A stretch of DNA of 64,000 nucleotides from the NCBI RefSeq assembly GCF_011758765.1, contig NZ_JAANOU010000001.1:2108001-2172000 (forward strand), given 5' to 3'. The translations under genes were made by a program, and so were the position numbers. The notes below the pieces were generated by a model. It searched no databases, was not told where the DNA came from, and saw only the letters and a program-made list of their open reading frames with translations. Origin of the DNA: Amycolatopsis viridis (GTDB taxonomy: Bacteria; Actinomycetota; Actinomycetes; Mycobacteriales; Pseudonocardiaceae). Below, piece after piece: positions 39,615 through 48,657 of this stretch. The first letter of the stretch is position 1. Every line of letters begins with the position of its first letter.

Positions 39615-40433
39615 ATGGTGGACGTGGGAGTTGCCGAAACGGAGTTGAAGGACGTCGCCGTCCAGGTCGCGGCCGAGGCCGCGGAGCTGGTCCGCCGGGC
39701 CCGTGAGGCCATGGTCGCAGGTGAGGCGGTCCGGGTCGAGACCAAGACGACGGACACGGACGTGGTCACCGCGGTCGACCACGCGGCCGAACGGCTGGTG
39801 CGGGACCGGCTGGCCGAGCTGCGGCCGGGGGACCACGTGCTGGGTGAGGAGGCCGGTGGCTCGCCCGGCGACGGCGTCACGTGGGTGGTCGACCCGATCG
39901 ACGGCACCGTCAACTTCCTCTACGGCGCGCCCCTGTTCGCCGTGTCGCTGGCCGCGCAGGTGGACGGGGTATCCGTGGCCGGGGCGGTCGTGGAACCGGT
40001 CAGCGGGCGCCACTGGACGGCCGTGCGGGGCCAGGGCGCGTGGCTCGACGGGCGGCGGCTGGCGGTCTCGTCGCCGTCGCGGCTGGAGCTGAGCCTGGTC
40101 GGCACCGGGTTCGCCTACCGGGCCGACCGGCGTGCCCGGCAGGCCCGGTTCGTGTCCGGGCTGCTGACCCGGGTGCGGGACGTGCGGCGGGCGGGGGTGG
40201 CGTCGCTGGACCTGTGCGCCGTGGCGGCCGGCTGGCTGGACGCCTACGTCGAGCACGGTCTGCACCGGTGGGACTGGGCCGCGGGCGCGCTGGTCGCGGA
40301 AGAGGCGGGTGCGGTGGTGCACCTGCCCGGTGCGGACCCGGCCCTCGGCGCGGACGCCACCTTCGCGGCCGCCCCCTCGATCGCCGGGGCGCTCTACGAC
40401 GCCGTGCTGGAGTGCGGCATCGGGGAGGTGTAG
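39615..40433 (+). CDS. suhB: Inositol-1-monophosphatase family protein
   Basis: Mg-dependent phosphatase of 272 aa. Metal-binding motifs are LGEEAGG and WVVDPIDGTVNFLYG, with WDWAAGALVAEEAGA near the C-terminus. In this order of actinobacteria it can supply inositol for mycothiol and phosphatidylinositol. It is divergent from ppgK with 64 bp between, as in Rv2701c/Rv2702. ATG at 39615; GTG codons at 39618 and 39624 are possible alternatives. Confidence 0.88.
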   Translation: MVDVGVAETELKDVAVQVAAEAAELVRRAREAMVAGEAVRVETKTTDTDVVTAVDHAAERLVRDRLAELRPGDHVLGEEAGGSPGDGVTWVVDPIDGTVNFLYGAPLFAVSLAAQVDGVSVAGAVVEPVSGRHWTAVRGQGAWLDGRRLAVSSPSRLELSLVGTGFAYRADRRARQARFVSGLLTRVRDVRRAGVASLDLCAVAAGWLDAYVEHGLHRWDWAAGALVAEEAGAVVHLPGADPALGADATFAAAPSIAGALYDAVLECGIGEV

Positions 40434-40449
40434 CGCGGGCGGCTCGCGG

Positions 40450-41127
40450 TCAGCAGGTGCCGGGACGGGCGGCGTGCAGCAAGGCGTCGTCGAGGAGCGG
40501 CGGGCTCGCGGTGGACTGTTCGCCACCGCTGTCGTCGTGCTGCGCCGACCACGTCTGCAGCTGGGTGAGGATCTGGCGCGCCGCCTGGGTCGGCACGACG
40601 TCGCCGAAGGCGCTGCCGATCGCCAGGTCCACGCTGGCGTCGTCCCGGTTGTCCCGCACCAGTTCGACGCACGGCACGACCAGACTGAGCGTGCGCGCCG
40701 CCGAGCTGCCGTTGTCGCCGAAGCGCAACTGGCCGCGGCAGCGCGCCTCACCGTCCGCGTAGGCGGGGTCGTTCTCCGGGGACGCGATCTGCGTGAAACC
40801 CAGCTGCCGCAGGCTTTCCGTGCTGATCGCCGCCTGCCCGCGCTTCCCGCTGGCGTTGAGCACCTTCACGGCGATGCGGTCGGGCGGGATCGGAGCGGTG
40901 CCGTCCAGCGCGGTGTAGCTCAGGTTCGTGTACGTCACCCCGGGCGGGGCCGTGGGCGGCGGATCGCACCGCAGTACCTGGTCGATGTCCTGTTTGCTGG
41001 TGATCGCGCGCACCCAGATGAACATCGCGACCAGGCCCAGCACCCCGATCACGATCAACGCGGGCAGCGGACGATGCTTGCGGTACGCCCGCGATCTCCG
41101 CGTGCCGTGACCGATCCCCGACGACAC
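40450..41127 (-). CDS. cei: Envelope integrity protein Cei (LytR C-terminal domain)
   Basis: Membrane-anchored protein of 225 aa with a basic cytoplasmic start (HGTRRSRAYRKHRP), one helix (LPALIVIGVLGLVAMFIWV, about 20-39) and an extracytoplasmic LytR_C domain (IAVKVLNASGKRGQAA). Three Cys residues (RCDPPP, ARCRGQL, VPCVEL) could form disulfides. It matches the position of Rv2700, reported to matter for cell-envelope integrity. GTG at 41127 is chosen for the short basic leader; longer starts lack conservation. Confidence 0.82.
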   Translation of the reverse strand: MSSGIGHGTRRSRAYRKHRPLPALIVIGVLGLVAMFIWVRAITSKQDIDQVLRCDPPPTAPPGVTYTNLSYTALDGTAPIPPDRIAVKVLNASGKRGQAAISTESLRQLGFTQIASPENDPAYADGEARCRGQLRFGDNGSSAARTLSLVVPCVELVRDNRDDASVDLAIGSAFGDVVPTQAARQILTQLQTWSAQHDDSGGEQSTASPPLLDDALLHAARPGTC

Positions 41128-41513
41128 CTGCCCCACCCCTTCGATCGAAGACCCCGCTTGCCCGGACCGTCGTTCCTGATCAGCGTAGGCGTTACAGTGC
41201 ACCAGCCTGATCACCCGGTCGAAGGCGGGGTCCGTGTCGCACGGTCCCACGAACCCTCCCCGGCCGCGTTCCCCCTGCTGGGTGACGTGCGTCCTGCTTC
41301 GAATGACACTCTGCGCGCCCGGGTAAGGCGTGAGCTACCCTCTGCGGGCTCCGCCCGTGGATCAGGTACCGACAACACGTTGCTGAAGAGAGACCTGGCT
41401 CACTACGGCGGCGGGCACAAACAGGGGCGCTGGAGCGTTGTCCAGCGGCACGACGGCATGCGAACAGCGTGCTTGAACAGTGATGACGAAGCTGATCGCA
41501 GGGGTGAGGGACA
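41128..41513. other. 386-bp divergent promoter region of cei and the DUF4193 gene
   Basis: No gene is supported. Two copies of CCTGATCA, near 41175 and 41205, could be part of an operator. The gap otherwise holds the promoters of both flanking genes. Confidence 0.4.
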
Positions 41514-41822
41514 ATGGCGACCGACTACGACGCTCCGCGCCGCAGCGAAGCCGACGAGCTCGCCGAGGACTCGTTGGAGGAGCTGAAGGCTCGCCGGAAC
41601 GAGAACCAGTCCGGCGTGGTGGACGTGGACGAGGACGCGAGCGCGGAGAACTTCGAGCTTCCGGGCGCGGACCTGTCCGGACTGTCGGGTGAGGACCTGA
41701 CGGTGAAGGTGGTGCCGAAGCAGGCGGACGAGTTCACCTGCTCCGTGTGCTTCCTCGTGCACCACCGCAGCAGGCTGGCGGAGGAGCACAACGGGCAGAT
41801 GATCTGCCGCGATTGCGCGTGA
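41514..41822 (+). CDS. DUF4193 protein
   Basis: Acidic protein of 102 aa conserved in actinobacteria (Rv2699c equivalent). After an acidic stretch (VVDVDEDASAENFELPGADL) it ends in a ribbon EFTCSVCFLVHH...MICRDC that likely binds zinc. Function unknown. ATG preceded by GAGGGACA. Confidence 0.9.
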   Translation: MATDYDAPRRSEADELAEDSLEELKARRNENQSGVVDVDEDASAENFELPGADLSGLSGEDLTVKVVPKQADEFTCSVCFLVHHRSRLAEEHNGQMICRDCA

Positions 41823-41839
41823 CACCGCGGACGGCCGGG

Positions 41840-42340
41840 CTACTTCGCTGAACGGAGCAGCTCGGCCAGCGCCTCCGGCCTGCGGGTGCTGAACACCCAG
41901 TAGGGGGTGGGATCCGCAGGATCGGCCAGGTGCACGCGCAGCAGCGAACCGACCCAGCCGCGATGCAACACGTGTGCGGCGGGGTCGAGTTCCGGCCCCA
42001 TCGCCTTCCGCTTCCGATCCTTGCCGATGACCTCGACCGCACCGACGAACCGCAACGGCAGATGCGCGTCCCCGACCCACAGCTCGTCGCCGGTCACCCG
42101 GATCCGGGCCCGGCCCATCGCCACCAGCCACGCCGCCATCAGGGGGATCAGCACCGCGAACGGCAGCCACAACGGCACCACCGGGTAGCCGAGGTGGATC
42201 TCGTACGCCAGCAGCCCCGCGCCCACCAGGGGCGCCGGCCAGCCCCACCACGACACGTAGAGCCGTTCGGAATACCGCGTCCCGCCGGCGTCGGCAGCCG
42301 TCTCGCTCACCGCACCGGCCGTGCTCGCGTGGTCACCCAT
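41840..42340 (-). CDS. DUF3093 membrane protein
   Basis: Protein of 166 aa with two hydrophobic helices (about 32-50 and 54-74) and a C-terminal PH-like cytoplasmic domain ([23 protein letters not shown]). It is the Rv2698 equivalent and of unknown function. It is divergent from dut, separated by only 24 bases. Confidence 0.88.
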   Translation of the reverse strand: MGDHASTAGAVSETAADAGGTRYSERLYVSWWGWPAPLVGAGLLAYEIHLGYPVVPLWLPFAVLIPLMAAWLVAMGRARIRVTGDELWVGDAHLPLRFVGAVEVIGKDRKRKAMGPELDPAAHVLHRGWVGSLLRVHLADPADPTPYWVFSTRRPEALAELLRSAK

Positions 42341-42350
42341 GCCCTAAGGG

Positions 42351-42356
42351 TAGTCT
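42351..42356 (+). promoter_or_regulatory. Likely -10 element of dut
   Basis: TAGTCT fits TAnnnT and ends 8 bases before the dut GTG, so transcription probably starts at or next to the start codon and the message is leaderless. Confidence 0.45.
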
Positions 42357-42364
42357 CGCCGCCC

Positions 42365-42847
42365 GTGTCCCCCGTACAGGTCCTGCTCTCCCGGCTCGAT
42401 CCGGGCATCCCGTTACCCTCCTACGCCCGGGCCGGCGACGCCGGCGCCGACCTCGTGACGACCACCGACGTCGTCCTCGAGCCCGGTCGGCGCGTGCTGG
42501 TGGGGACCGGGATCGCGATCGCGCTGCCGCCGGGGTACGCCGGGTTCGTGCACCCGCGGTCCGGGCTGGCCGCGCGCACCGGGCTGTCCGTGGTGAACGC
42601 GCCGGGCACCATCGACGCGGGCTACCGCGGGGAGATCAAGGTGTGCCTGGTCAACCACGACCCGGACGAGCCGATCCGGCTCTCCCGCGGTGACCGGATC
42701 GCGCAGCTGGTGATCCAGCGCGTGGAGACGGCCGCGTTCGTGGAGGTCGCGGAGCTGCCGGCGAGCGAACGCGGGGCGGGTGGCTACGGCTCGACCGGCG
42801 GGCATGCGACGCTGAGCGGAAACACCGGGCAAGGAACGAGGAAGTAG
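42365..42847 (+). CDS. dut: Deoxyuridine 5'-triphosphate nucleotidohydrolase
   Basis: Trimeric dUTPase of 160 aa that hydrolyses dUTP to dUMP. All five motifs can be followed: [45 protein letters not shown] and the C-terminal [11 protein letters not shown] arm. The GTG start is inferred from the conserved front [13 protein letters not shown]. The stop TAG shares its last base with the GTG of the next gene. Confidence 0.93.
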   Translation: MSPVQVLLSRLDPGIPLPSYARAGDAGADLVTTTDVVLEPGRRVLVGTGIAIALPPGYAGFVHPRSGLAARTGLSVVNAPGTIDAGYRGEIKVCLVNHDPDEPIRLSRGDRIAQLVIQRVETAAFVEVAELPASERGAGGYGSTGGHATLSGNTGQGTRK

Positions 42848-43503
42848 TGGGCATCTTCGGACGCAAGAAGCGGGGCCGGCACGCGATGGCCGGGCCCGAC
42901 GACTCCTGGGAAGAGGATGTCGCCGAGGAGCCGGAGGACGAGCCGGAGCCGGAGCCGGCCGCCACGGACGGACCGTTCGACATCGCGGACGCGCCCGAGG
43001 ACGACCGGCCGCGGATCGACCTGGGCTCGGTGCGCGTCCCGGTGCCCGACGGCACCCAGGTGCAGGTCGAAATGGACCCGCAGGCCGGCGGTGTCCGGGC
43101 GGTGCACGTGGTGACCGCGCACGGGCAGGTCACCGTGAGCGCCTACGCCGCGCCGCGGTCCGGCGGCTTGTGGCGCGAGGTGGTCGCGGAGCTGACCGAG
43201 CAGCTGCGCAACGACGGCGCCCGGGTGGCGCCCGGCCAGGGTGAGTGGGGCCCCGAGCTGTCCGCCTTGATCGGGGACGTCGCGCTGCGGTTCGTCGGCA
43301 TCGACGGCCCGCGCTGGATGCTGCGGGGCGTGATCGCGGGGCCGCAGTCGATGGCCGCGGAGGCGCCCGCGGTGCTGCGGGACATCGTGCGCGGCACGAT
43401 CGTCGACCGCGGCGACGCGCCGATGCCGGTGCGCACCCCGCTGCCCATCACGCTGCCCGACGCCGTCGTCGAGCACATCGCGCAACAGCAGGCCCAGCAG
43501 TAG
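42847..43503 (+). CDS. DUF3710 protein
   Basis: Protein of 218 aa equivalent to Rv2696c. A basic start (MGIFGRKKRGRH) and a long acidic linker (residues 20-58) lead into a conserved domain (RIDLGSVRVPVPDGTQVQVEMD, DGPRWMLRGVIAG). It is cytoplasmic and of unknown function. It is coupled to dut by a TAGTG overlap. Confidence 0.9.
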   Translation: MGIFGRKKRGRHAMAGPDDSWEEDVAEEPEDEPEPEPAATDGPFDIADAPEDDRPRIDLGSVRVPVPDGTQVQVEMDPQAGGVRAVHVVTAHGQVTVSAYAAPRSGGLWREVVAELTEQLRNDGARVAPGQGEWGPELSALIGDVALRFVGIDGPRWMLRGVIAGPQSMAAEAPAVLRDIVRGTIVDRGDAPMPVRTPLPITLPDAVVEHIAQQQAQQ

Positions 43504-43578
43504 GTGGGGCCAGCCCCACGGTGAGCGCGGCGGCGCGCACCAGTGTGCGCGGTCCGGCGGTGCCGGAAGCTCTTGATC

Positions 43579-44535
43579 ATGTTGCTGATCGAGCGCCCGG
43601 TGCGGCTGCACCGCCCCCTGATGGTCGTCACCGTCGCGATGACGGTTCTCGCCGCGGTCGCCGTGGTGGGCCTGTTCACCGATCCCCGCGAACTCGTCGG
43701 CGGTCCGATCTGGAGCAAGGCGGCGAAGTTCGCGGTCTCGATCGCCGTGTACACGGCCACGCTGGCCGGGATGCTGTCCCTGTTGCCGAAAGCCCGCCGC
43801 TGGGGCTGGTGGATGGGCACCGTGGTGGCGGCCTGCCTGGTGGTCGAGATGGCGCTGATCATCGGGCAGACGATCGTCCGCGGCAGGCGGCTGCACTTCA
43901 ACTTCGCCACCGCGTCCGACCGGTTCATCCACAACCAGATGGCGACGGCGATCTACCTGCTGTGGGCGGCGACCCTCGTGGTGGCGGTGCTGCTGTCGTG
44001 CCAGCGCCTGCCGGACCGGCCGCAGGCGACGGCGGTGCGTGCCGGGCTCTTCCTGGCGCTGACCGGAATGGCGCTGGGCATGCTGATGTTCGCCCCGACT
44101 CCGGAGCAGCGGGCCGTGCTGGACGCCGGTGGCAAGCCCGCGGTCGTGGGTTCGCACAGCATCGGCGCGCCCGAGGACGGTCCGGGGCTGCCGCTGACCG
44201 GATGGAGCACGGCCGGCGGTGACCTGCGGATCGCGCATTTCGCCGGCCTGCACGCGCTGCAATTGCTGCCCTTGCTGGCCTTCGGTCTCGCAGCGCTGTC
44301 CCGGCGGGTGCCGGTGCTGCGCCCGCCGCTCGTGCGCCGGCGGCTGATCCGGATCGCGGCGCTCGAGTACCTCGGCCTGATCGCCGTGCTGACCTGGCAA
44401 GCCCTCCGGGGTCAGCCGCTGCTGCGGCCGGACGGTGCGACGCTGCTGGCGGTGGGCGCGCTGGTCGTCACCGCGGTGGGTGCCGGCGCCCTGGCGCTGC
44501 GCCGGTCACCCGGCCGCCCGCAGCCAAGCCAGTAG
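43579..44535 (+). CDS. Multi-pass membrane protein of unknown function
   Basis: Protein of 318 aa with about eight hydrophobic helices. Conserved-looking features are IWSKAAKFAVSIAVYTATLAG, a HFNFATASDRFIHNQMATAIYL segment and a late FAGLHALQLLPLLA helix with a His that could bind a metal or haem. I recognise no family. It sits between the DUF3710 and hydrolase genes and is extra relative to the mycobacterial order as I recall it. Its 3' end overlaps the convergent hydrolase by 30 bases. Confidence 0.75.
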   Translation: MLLIERPVRLHRPLMVVTVAMTVLAAVAVVGLFTDPRELVGGPIWSKAAKFAVSIAVYTATLAGMLSLLPKARRWGWWMGTVVAACLVVEMALIIGQTIVRGRRLHFNFATASDRFIHNQMATAIYLLWAATLVVAVLLSCQRLPDRPQATAVRAGLFLALTGMALGMLMFAPTPEQRAVLDAGGKPAVVGSHSIGAPEDGPGLPLTGWSTAGGDLRIAHFAGLHALQLLPLLAFGLAALSRRVPVLRPPLVRRRLIRIAALEYLGLIAVLTWQALRGQPLLRPDGATLLAVGALVVTAVGAGALALRRSPGRPQPSQ

Positions 44536-45201
44536 CGCGGCCCGGCCCAGGGACTCGCGGTCGGCGCCCAGGGCGGCGAGCGTCGTCTCGACCACCGCGG
44601 CGCGCGGCAGCGCGGCCGCCCACGCGTGCGCGACCCCGGCCGGGTGCACCGGATCGTCGGTGCAGGCCGCGATGCCGACCGGCACCTCGATCGAGGCCAG
44701 CTCGTCCGGCGTCGGCGCCGGGTGGGCGGCCGCGGCGCGCAGGCCGGCCGCCAGGCCGTCCCCGTGCCGCTGCCACGCCCGCGTCAGCTCGCCGGCGAGC
44801 CAGGGCGCGACCCCGGCCGTGGCGAGCCGCAGCGCGCCCGCCACACCGTGCCGGGTCACCAGATCGGCAGAGGCCCGCGCGGCGAGCGACGCCGGTGCGT
44901 CATCCGGATCCCCGCACCAGGCCGGCATCGCGAGCAGCAGCCCGGCGCACCGGCCGGGGTGGCGCACCGCCCACTCGGCCGCCAGGTGCGCACCCAGCGA
45001 GATGCCCCCGGCGAGCACCGGGCCACCGCTGGCCGCCGCGTCCAGCGCCGTGAGCAGACCCACGGTGACGGCCGCGCCGCGCGGCGGTGCGAGAGCATGT
45101 GTGCGTATGCCGAACGCATCCAGTGGACCTGCGAAAACACTCCGCACGAAGACCTCGTCCGACCCGGTTCCCGGTAGCAGGACGGCGGCCGGTTGCGGCA
45201 T
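44506..45201 (-). CDS. Alpha/beta hydrolase family protein
   Basis: Protein of 231 aa. The nucleophile elbow is GISLGAH and the strand before it reads PVLAGG. The acid and His can be expected in DDPVHPAG. It corresponds in position to Rv2695 and the substrate is unknown. I chose the ATG at 45201; a GTG 12 bases upstream is an alternative. Confidence 0.78.
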   Translation of the reverse strand: MPQPAAVLLPGTGSDEVFVRSVFAGPLDAFGIRTHALAPPRGAAVTVGLLTALDAAASGGPVLAGGISLGAHLAAEWAVRHPGRCAGLLLAMPAWCGDPDDAPASLAARASADLVTRHGVAGALRLATAGVAPWLAGELTRAWQRHGDGLAAGLRAAAAHPAPTPDELASIEVPVGIAACTDDPVHPAGVAHAWAAALPRAAVVETTLAALGADRESLGRAALLAWLRAAG

Positions 45202-45316
45202 TGCGGACGTCACGTTGCGATCTTGCCGCAAAGCCGCTGTGCTGGCCCCCGCGAGGTTACGCTGGACGACGTACGGGCCGATCGAGTCGGGGGCCCCGGA
45301 ACAGGAGCAGACGCCT

Positions 45317-45694
45317 ATGTCCGCCAAAGACGGCGGCTATTTCAGCCGGCTGGTACGCAAGCTGACCAGCGATGTCGAAGAGCTCGACGCTGATGATCTG
45401 TCCGAGAAGTCCGAGGCGGGCGGGGCGCGCCGGGCCTGCGACTGCCGGTCGGGCGAAGAGGTGACCGTCCTGGGCCGGTTGCGCAGCGTGGAGCTGTGTC
45501 CCACGAAAGAGGCGGCGACACTGCGGGCCGAGTTGTTCGACGGCACGGAGGGCGTCACGCTAGTGTGGCTGGGACGGCGCCGCATCCCCGGTATCGAGCC
45601 GGGCCGGACCATCAAGGTCCGGGGCCGCCTGGCCGAGCGAGACGGCCAGAAGGTGCTGTACAACCCGTTCTACGAGCTGCAGACGACTTCCTGA
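45317..45694 (+). CDS. OB-fold nucleic acid-binding domain protein
   Basis: Protein of 125 aa equivalent to Rv2694c. After an acidic N-terminus it has a single OB fold (EEVTVLGRLRSVELCP, RAELFDGTEGVTLVWLGRRRIPGI, IKVRGRLAERDG), like the RecG wedge or tRNA anticodon-binding domains. It may bind single-stranded DNA or RNA. ATG with AGGAG upstream. The DUF3159 gene follows after 12 bases. Confidence 0.87.
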   Translation: MSAKDGGYFSRLVRKLTSDVEELDADDLSEKSEAGGARRACDCRSGEEVTVLGRLRSVELCPTKEAATLRAELFDGTEGVTLVWLGRRRIPGIEPGRTIKVRGRLAERDGQKVLYNPFYELQTTS

Positions 45695-45706
45695 ATTGGT
45701 AACCGC

Positions 45707-46465
45707 GTGACTGAACCTGTCCGTCCAGGCGAGAAGACCGACGTGCGCCCCGGCGAGGCCGGCGCCGAGCCCGGGCGGGCGGGTGATCAACCCCAGCCCA
45801 CGATGCTGGAGCAGATGGGCGGCGTCGCCGGGCTGGTCTACTCGTCGGTGCCGATCGTCGTGTTCGTGCTCGCGAACTCGGTCTTCGGGCTCACCGCCGG
45901 GATCTGGAGCGCGGTCGGCAGCGCCGCGCTGATCACCGTCGTGCGCCTGGTGCGCCGCGAGTCGCTGCAACCGGCGATCTCCGGCCTGTTCGGCGTCGCG
46001 ATCGGGGCGTTCATCGCCTACCGCACCGGGTCGGCGAAGGGTTTCTTCCTGTTCGGGATCTGGGCGAGCCTGGTCTACTGCGGCGTGTTCGTGCTGTCGG
46101 TGGTGGTGCGCTGGCCGCTGTCCGGCGTCATCTGGAGCTTCCTCAACGGCACCGGCACCGCCTGGCGCCGGGACAAGCCGTCCCGCTTCGGCTACGACAT
46201 CGCCACGCTCGCGCTGGCGGCGGTGTTCGGTGCGCGGTTCGTCGTGCAGCGGTGGCTCTACGACGCCAATCACACCGGCTGGCTCGCGTTCGCCAAGATC
46301 GCGATGGGCTGGCCGCTGTACGGACTGGCGCTGCTGGTCGTCGTGTGGGCCGTTCGCCGCTCCGACAAGCGCCTCAAGGCCCTCGAAGACGCCCGCGCCG
46401 CGGCGGAGGCGGACACCGAGGCCCGCCTCCGGATGAAGTACGACAGCCCGCCGCAGGAAGCCTAG
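45707..46465 (+). CDS. DUF3159 membrane protein
   Basis: Protein of 252 aa with about six helices in a conserved block (residues 40-230: GLVYSSVPIVVFVLANSVFG, GIWASLVYCGVFVLSVVVRWPL). It is the Rv2693c equivalent and of unknown function. GTG start. The stop overlaps the stop of the convergent TetR gene. Its place next to the CeoBC potassium proteins is conserved in mycobacteria, although here a TetR/hydrolase pair separates them. Confidence 0.88.
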   Translation: MTEPVRPGEKTDVRPGEAGAEPGRAGDQPQPTMLEQMGGVAGLVYSSVPIVVFVLANSVFGLTAGIWSAVGSAALITVVRLVRRESLQPAISGLFGVAIGAFIAYRTGSAKGFFLFGIWASLVYCGVFVLSVVVRWPLSGVIWSFLNGTGTAWRRDKPSRFGYDIATLALAAVFGARFVVQRWLYDANHTGWLAFAKIAMGWPLYGLALLVVVWAVRRSDKRLKALEDARAAAEADTEARLRMKYDSPPQEA

Positions 46466-47058
46466 GGGCGCTCCCCGGCCGTCTGCCGGATGCCGCTCAC
46501 CAGCCAGTCCAGGCCCTGGCGGAAGTTGTCCCGCATCTGTGCGGTGCCCGGCCGTCGCTCGGTGCCGGTGCCCTCCGGCAGGTGGCTGGCGAACGCGGCG
46601 AAGCCGATCGTGTAGACGATCAGCACCCGCAACGCCTCGGGCACGGCCGGTTCCGCGACGTGCGCCCGGCGCAGCAGCGCTGCGGTGACCTCCCCGAGAC
46701 GGTGTGCGTGGGGGCCGTGCGCGCCCTGCCGGCTGAGGTAGAGCGGCACGAGCCCGGGGTGGGCCAGGAGCACGGTGTAGGTCGAGGCCAGCAGTGCGTG
46801 CAGGCCGGCGGCCGGATCGGCGACGTCGTCCGGGGGTACCGCGACCTCGGCGAGCACGTCGTCGAGCAGTTCGTCGAGCAGGGCCGTCTTGTTCGCCACA
46901 TGGCTGTAGAGAGCGTTCGGTGCCACGTCCAGCCGGGCGGCCAGCGCGCGCATCGACAGGCCGGGCAGGCCTCGCTCGGCGAGCAGATCCCGAGCGGCCC
47001 GCAGCACCGTCGCTCGGGTGAGGCCGGCCCGCTGGCCGGGAGCACGTCCACGTTCCAC
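46462..47058 (-). CDS. TetR family transcriptional regulator
   Basis: Repressor of 198 aa. The helix-turn-helix is at about 14-55 (TRATVLRAARDLLAERG, LSMRALAARLDVAPNALYSHV), followed by a TetR_C ligand domain. The start GTG at 47058 precedes VERGRAPGQRAG and lies 8 bases after the end of a 37-bp operator. It is divergent from an alpha/beta hydrolase that it very probably controls. Confidence 0.88.
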   Translation of the reverse strand: MERGRAPGQRAGLTRATVLRAARDLLAERGLPGLSMRALAARLDVAPNALYSHVANKTALLDELLDDVLAEVAVPPDDVADPAAGLHALLASTYTVLLAHPGLVPLYLSRQGAHGPHAHRLGEVTAALLRRAHVAEPAVPEALRVLIVYTIGFAAFASHLPEGTGTERRPGTAQMRDNFRQGLDWLVSGIRQTAGERP

Positions 47059-47065
47059 GCGCTTA

Positions 47066-47102
47066 CTGTACGCTGTCCAGTATTGAACTGGACGGTGTAC
47101 AG
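47066..47102. promoter_or_regulatory. Operator between TetR and hydrolase genes
   Basis: Two 16-base arms, CTGTACGCTGTCCAGT and ACTGGACGGTGTACAG, are complementary at 14 of 16 positions around a 5-base spacer. The site lies between the divergent starts and should be bound by the neighbouring TetR protein, controlling both genes. Confidence 0.75.
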
Positions 47103-47116
47103 CTGAGGGGCGGACG

Positions 47117-48004
47117 ATGGGCGGCATCCCTGGACTGGACGAGCGGACCGTGTCGGCCGCCGGAGTGGATGTGCACGTGGCAGAAGGCGGTGCCGGTCAT
47201 CCGGTGCTGCTGCTCCACGGCTTCCCCCAGACCCACCTGGCGTGGCGGCACGTGGCCCCGTCACTGGCCGAGGACTTCCGGGTGGTGTGCGCGGATCTGC
47301 CCGGCTACGGCGCCAGCTCCCCGCCGGCGGGGGAGGACAGTCCCGCCGCCTACGCCAAGCGGGAGACGGCCGCGACGATGGTCGCACTGATGCGTGAACT
47401 CGGGCACGAACGCTTCAGCGTCGTCGGCCACGACCGGGGAGCCCTCGTCGCCTTCCGCGCCGCGCTCGACCACCCCGGGGTCGTCGAGAACCTCGCGGTG
47501 CTCGACGTGATCCCCACGGTCGACAACTGGGCCGCGCTGCACGGCGCCGGTGGCGTGTTCGCGTTCCACCTGTACCTGCTGGCCCAGCCCACCGACCTGC
47601 CGGAACGGATGGTCGGCGCGGACCCGGACGCGTTCTTCGGGCATTTCCTGGACGGCTGGACGTCCGAGCCGGACGCGATCCCCGCCGACGTCCGGTCCGC
47701 CTACCTGAGCGCCTCACGCGCACCCGGGAGCATCCACGCGATCTGCCAGGACTACCGCGCCAGCGCGTTCGTCGACGCCGCGCACGACGAGGCGGACCGC
47801 GACGCCGGACGACGGCTGACGATGCCCGTCCTGGCGATGTGGCAGGACCCCGGGGACTTCGTCCTGCCGTTCGATCCGCGGCAGGTGTGGGCGAGCTGGG
47901 CGCCGGATCTGCGCACCCGGGTGCTGCCCTCTGGCCACTTCCTGCCCGAGGAGCGCCCGGCCGAGGTCACCGCCGCGATCCGGGAACTCCTCGCCCGGTC
48001 CTAG
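47117..48004 (+). CDS. Alpha/beta hydrolase (haloacetate dehalogenase/epoxide hydrolase type)
   Basis: Hydrolase of 295 aa with HGFPQTHLAWRHVAP near the front and the nucleophile Asp106 in VVGHDRGA, which is the Asp-type elbow of dehalogenases and epoxide hydrolases. The catalytic His is in PSGHFLPEE. The substrate is unknown. Its induction is probably through the divergent TetR regulator. ATG with GAGGGG upstream. Confidence 0.82.
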   Translation: MGGIPGLDERTVSAAGVDVHVAEGGAGHPVLLLHGFPQTHLAWRHVAPSLAEDFRVVCADLPGYGASSPPAGEDSPAAYAKRETAATMVALMRELGHERFSVVGHDRGALVAFRAALDHPGVVENLAVLDVIPTVDNWAALHGAGGVFAFHLYLLAQPTDLPERMVGADPDAFFGHFLDGWTSEPDAIPADVRSAYLSASRAPGSIHAICQDYRASAFVDAAHDEADRDAGRRLTMPVLAMWQDPGDFVLPFDPRQVWASWAPDLRTRVLPSGHFLPEERPAEVTAAIRELLARS

Positions 48005-48657
48005 TAGCCCAGGGCCTTGCGGATGTCGTTCTCCACCTCGGCGTTGGCCACGAACAGCAGCTCGTCACCCGGCTCCAGCGGGTCCTCCGGCTGCGGCACG
48101 ATCACGCGGTCACCGCGCAGGATCGTCACCAGCGCGGCATCCCGCGGCAACGCCAGATCGCTCACCGGGCGGCCGGCCAGCGGCGTCTGCTCCGGGAGGG
48201 TCAGCTCGACCAGGTTGGCCTGCCCCTGCCGGAACGTCAGCAGCCGCACCAGGTCGCCGACGCTGACCGCCTCCTCGACCATCGCCGCGAGGATCCGCGG
48301 GGTGGACACCGCGACATCCACGCCCCACGCGTCGGTGTAGAGCCACTCGTTGGCCGGGTTGTTCACCCGCGCCACCACGCGGCGCACCGCGAACTCGGTC
48401 TTCGCCAGCAGCGACACGACCAGGTTCACCTTGTCGTCGCCCGTCGCGGCGATCACCACGTCGCAGCGCTCGATGCCGGATTCCTCCAGCGTGGAGACCT
48501 CGCACGCGTCGCCCAGCACCCAGTCGGCCTGCTCGACGCTGTCCGGCTCGAACTGCCCGGCCTGCCGCTCGATCAGCATGACCTGGTGGCCGCCGTCGAT
48601 CAGCTCCTTGGCGATCGACCGGCCCACCGCGCCGGCCCCCGCGATCGCGACCCGCAT
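48001..48657 (-). CDS. ceoC: Potassium uptake RCK protein CeoC (TrkA family)
   Basis: Protein of 218 aa with an N-terminal Rossmann domain (VAIAGAGAVGRSIAKELIDGGH) binding NAD(H) or ATP, and a C-terminal TrkA_C domain from about 135 that may bind a second ligand. It is the Rv2692 equivalent. Such proteins gate a membrane potassium channel subunit. The ATG overlaps the stop of ceoB by one base, so the two are made together. The 3' end overlaps the hydrolase stop. Confidence 0.9.
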   Translation of the reverse strand: MRVAIAGAGAVGRSIAKELIDGGHQVMLIERQAGQFEPDSVEQADWVLGDACEVSTLEESGIERCDVVIAATGDDKVNLVVSLLAKTEFAVRRVVARVNNPANEWLYTDAWGVDVAVSTPRILAAMVEEAVSVGDLVRLLTFRQGQANLVELTLPEQTPLAGRPVSDLALPRDAALVTILRGDRVIVPQPEDPLEPGDELLFVANAEVENDIRKALGY

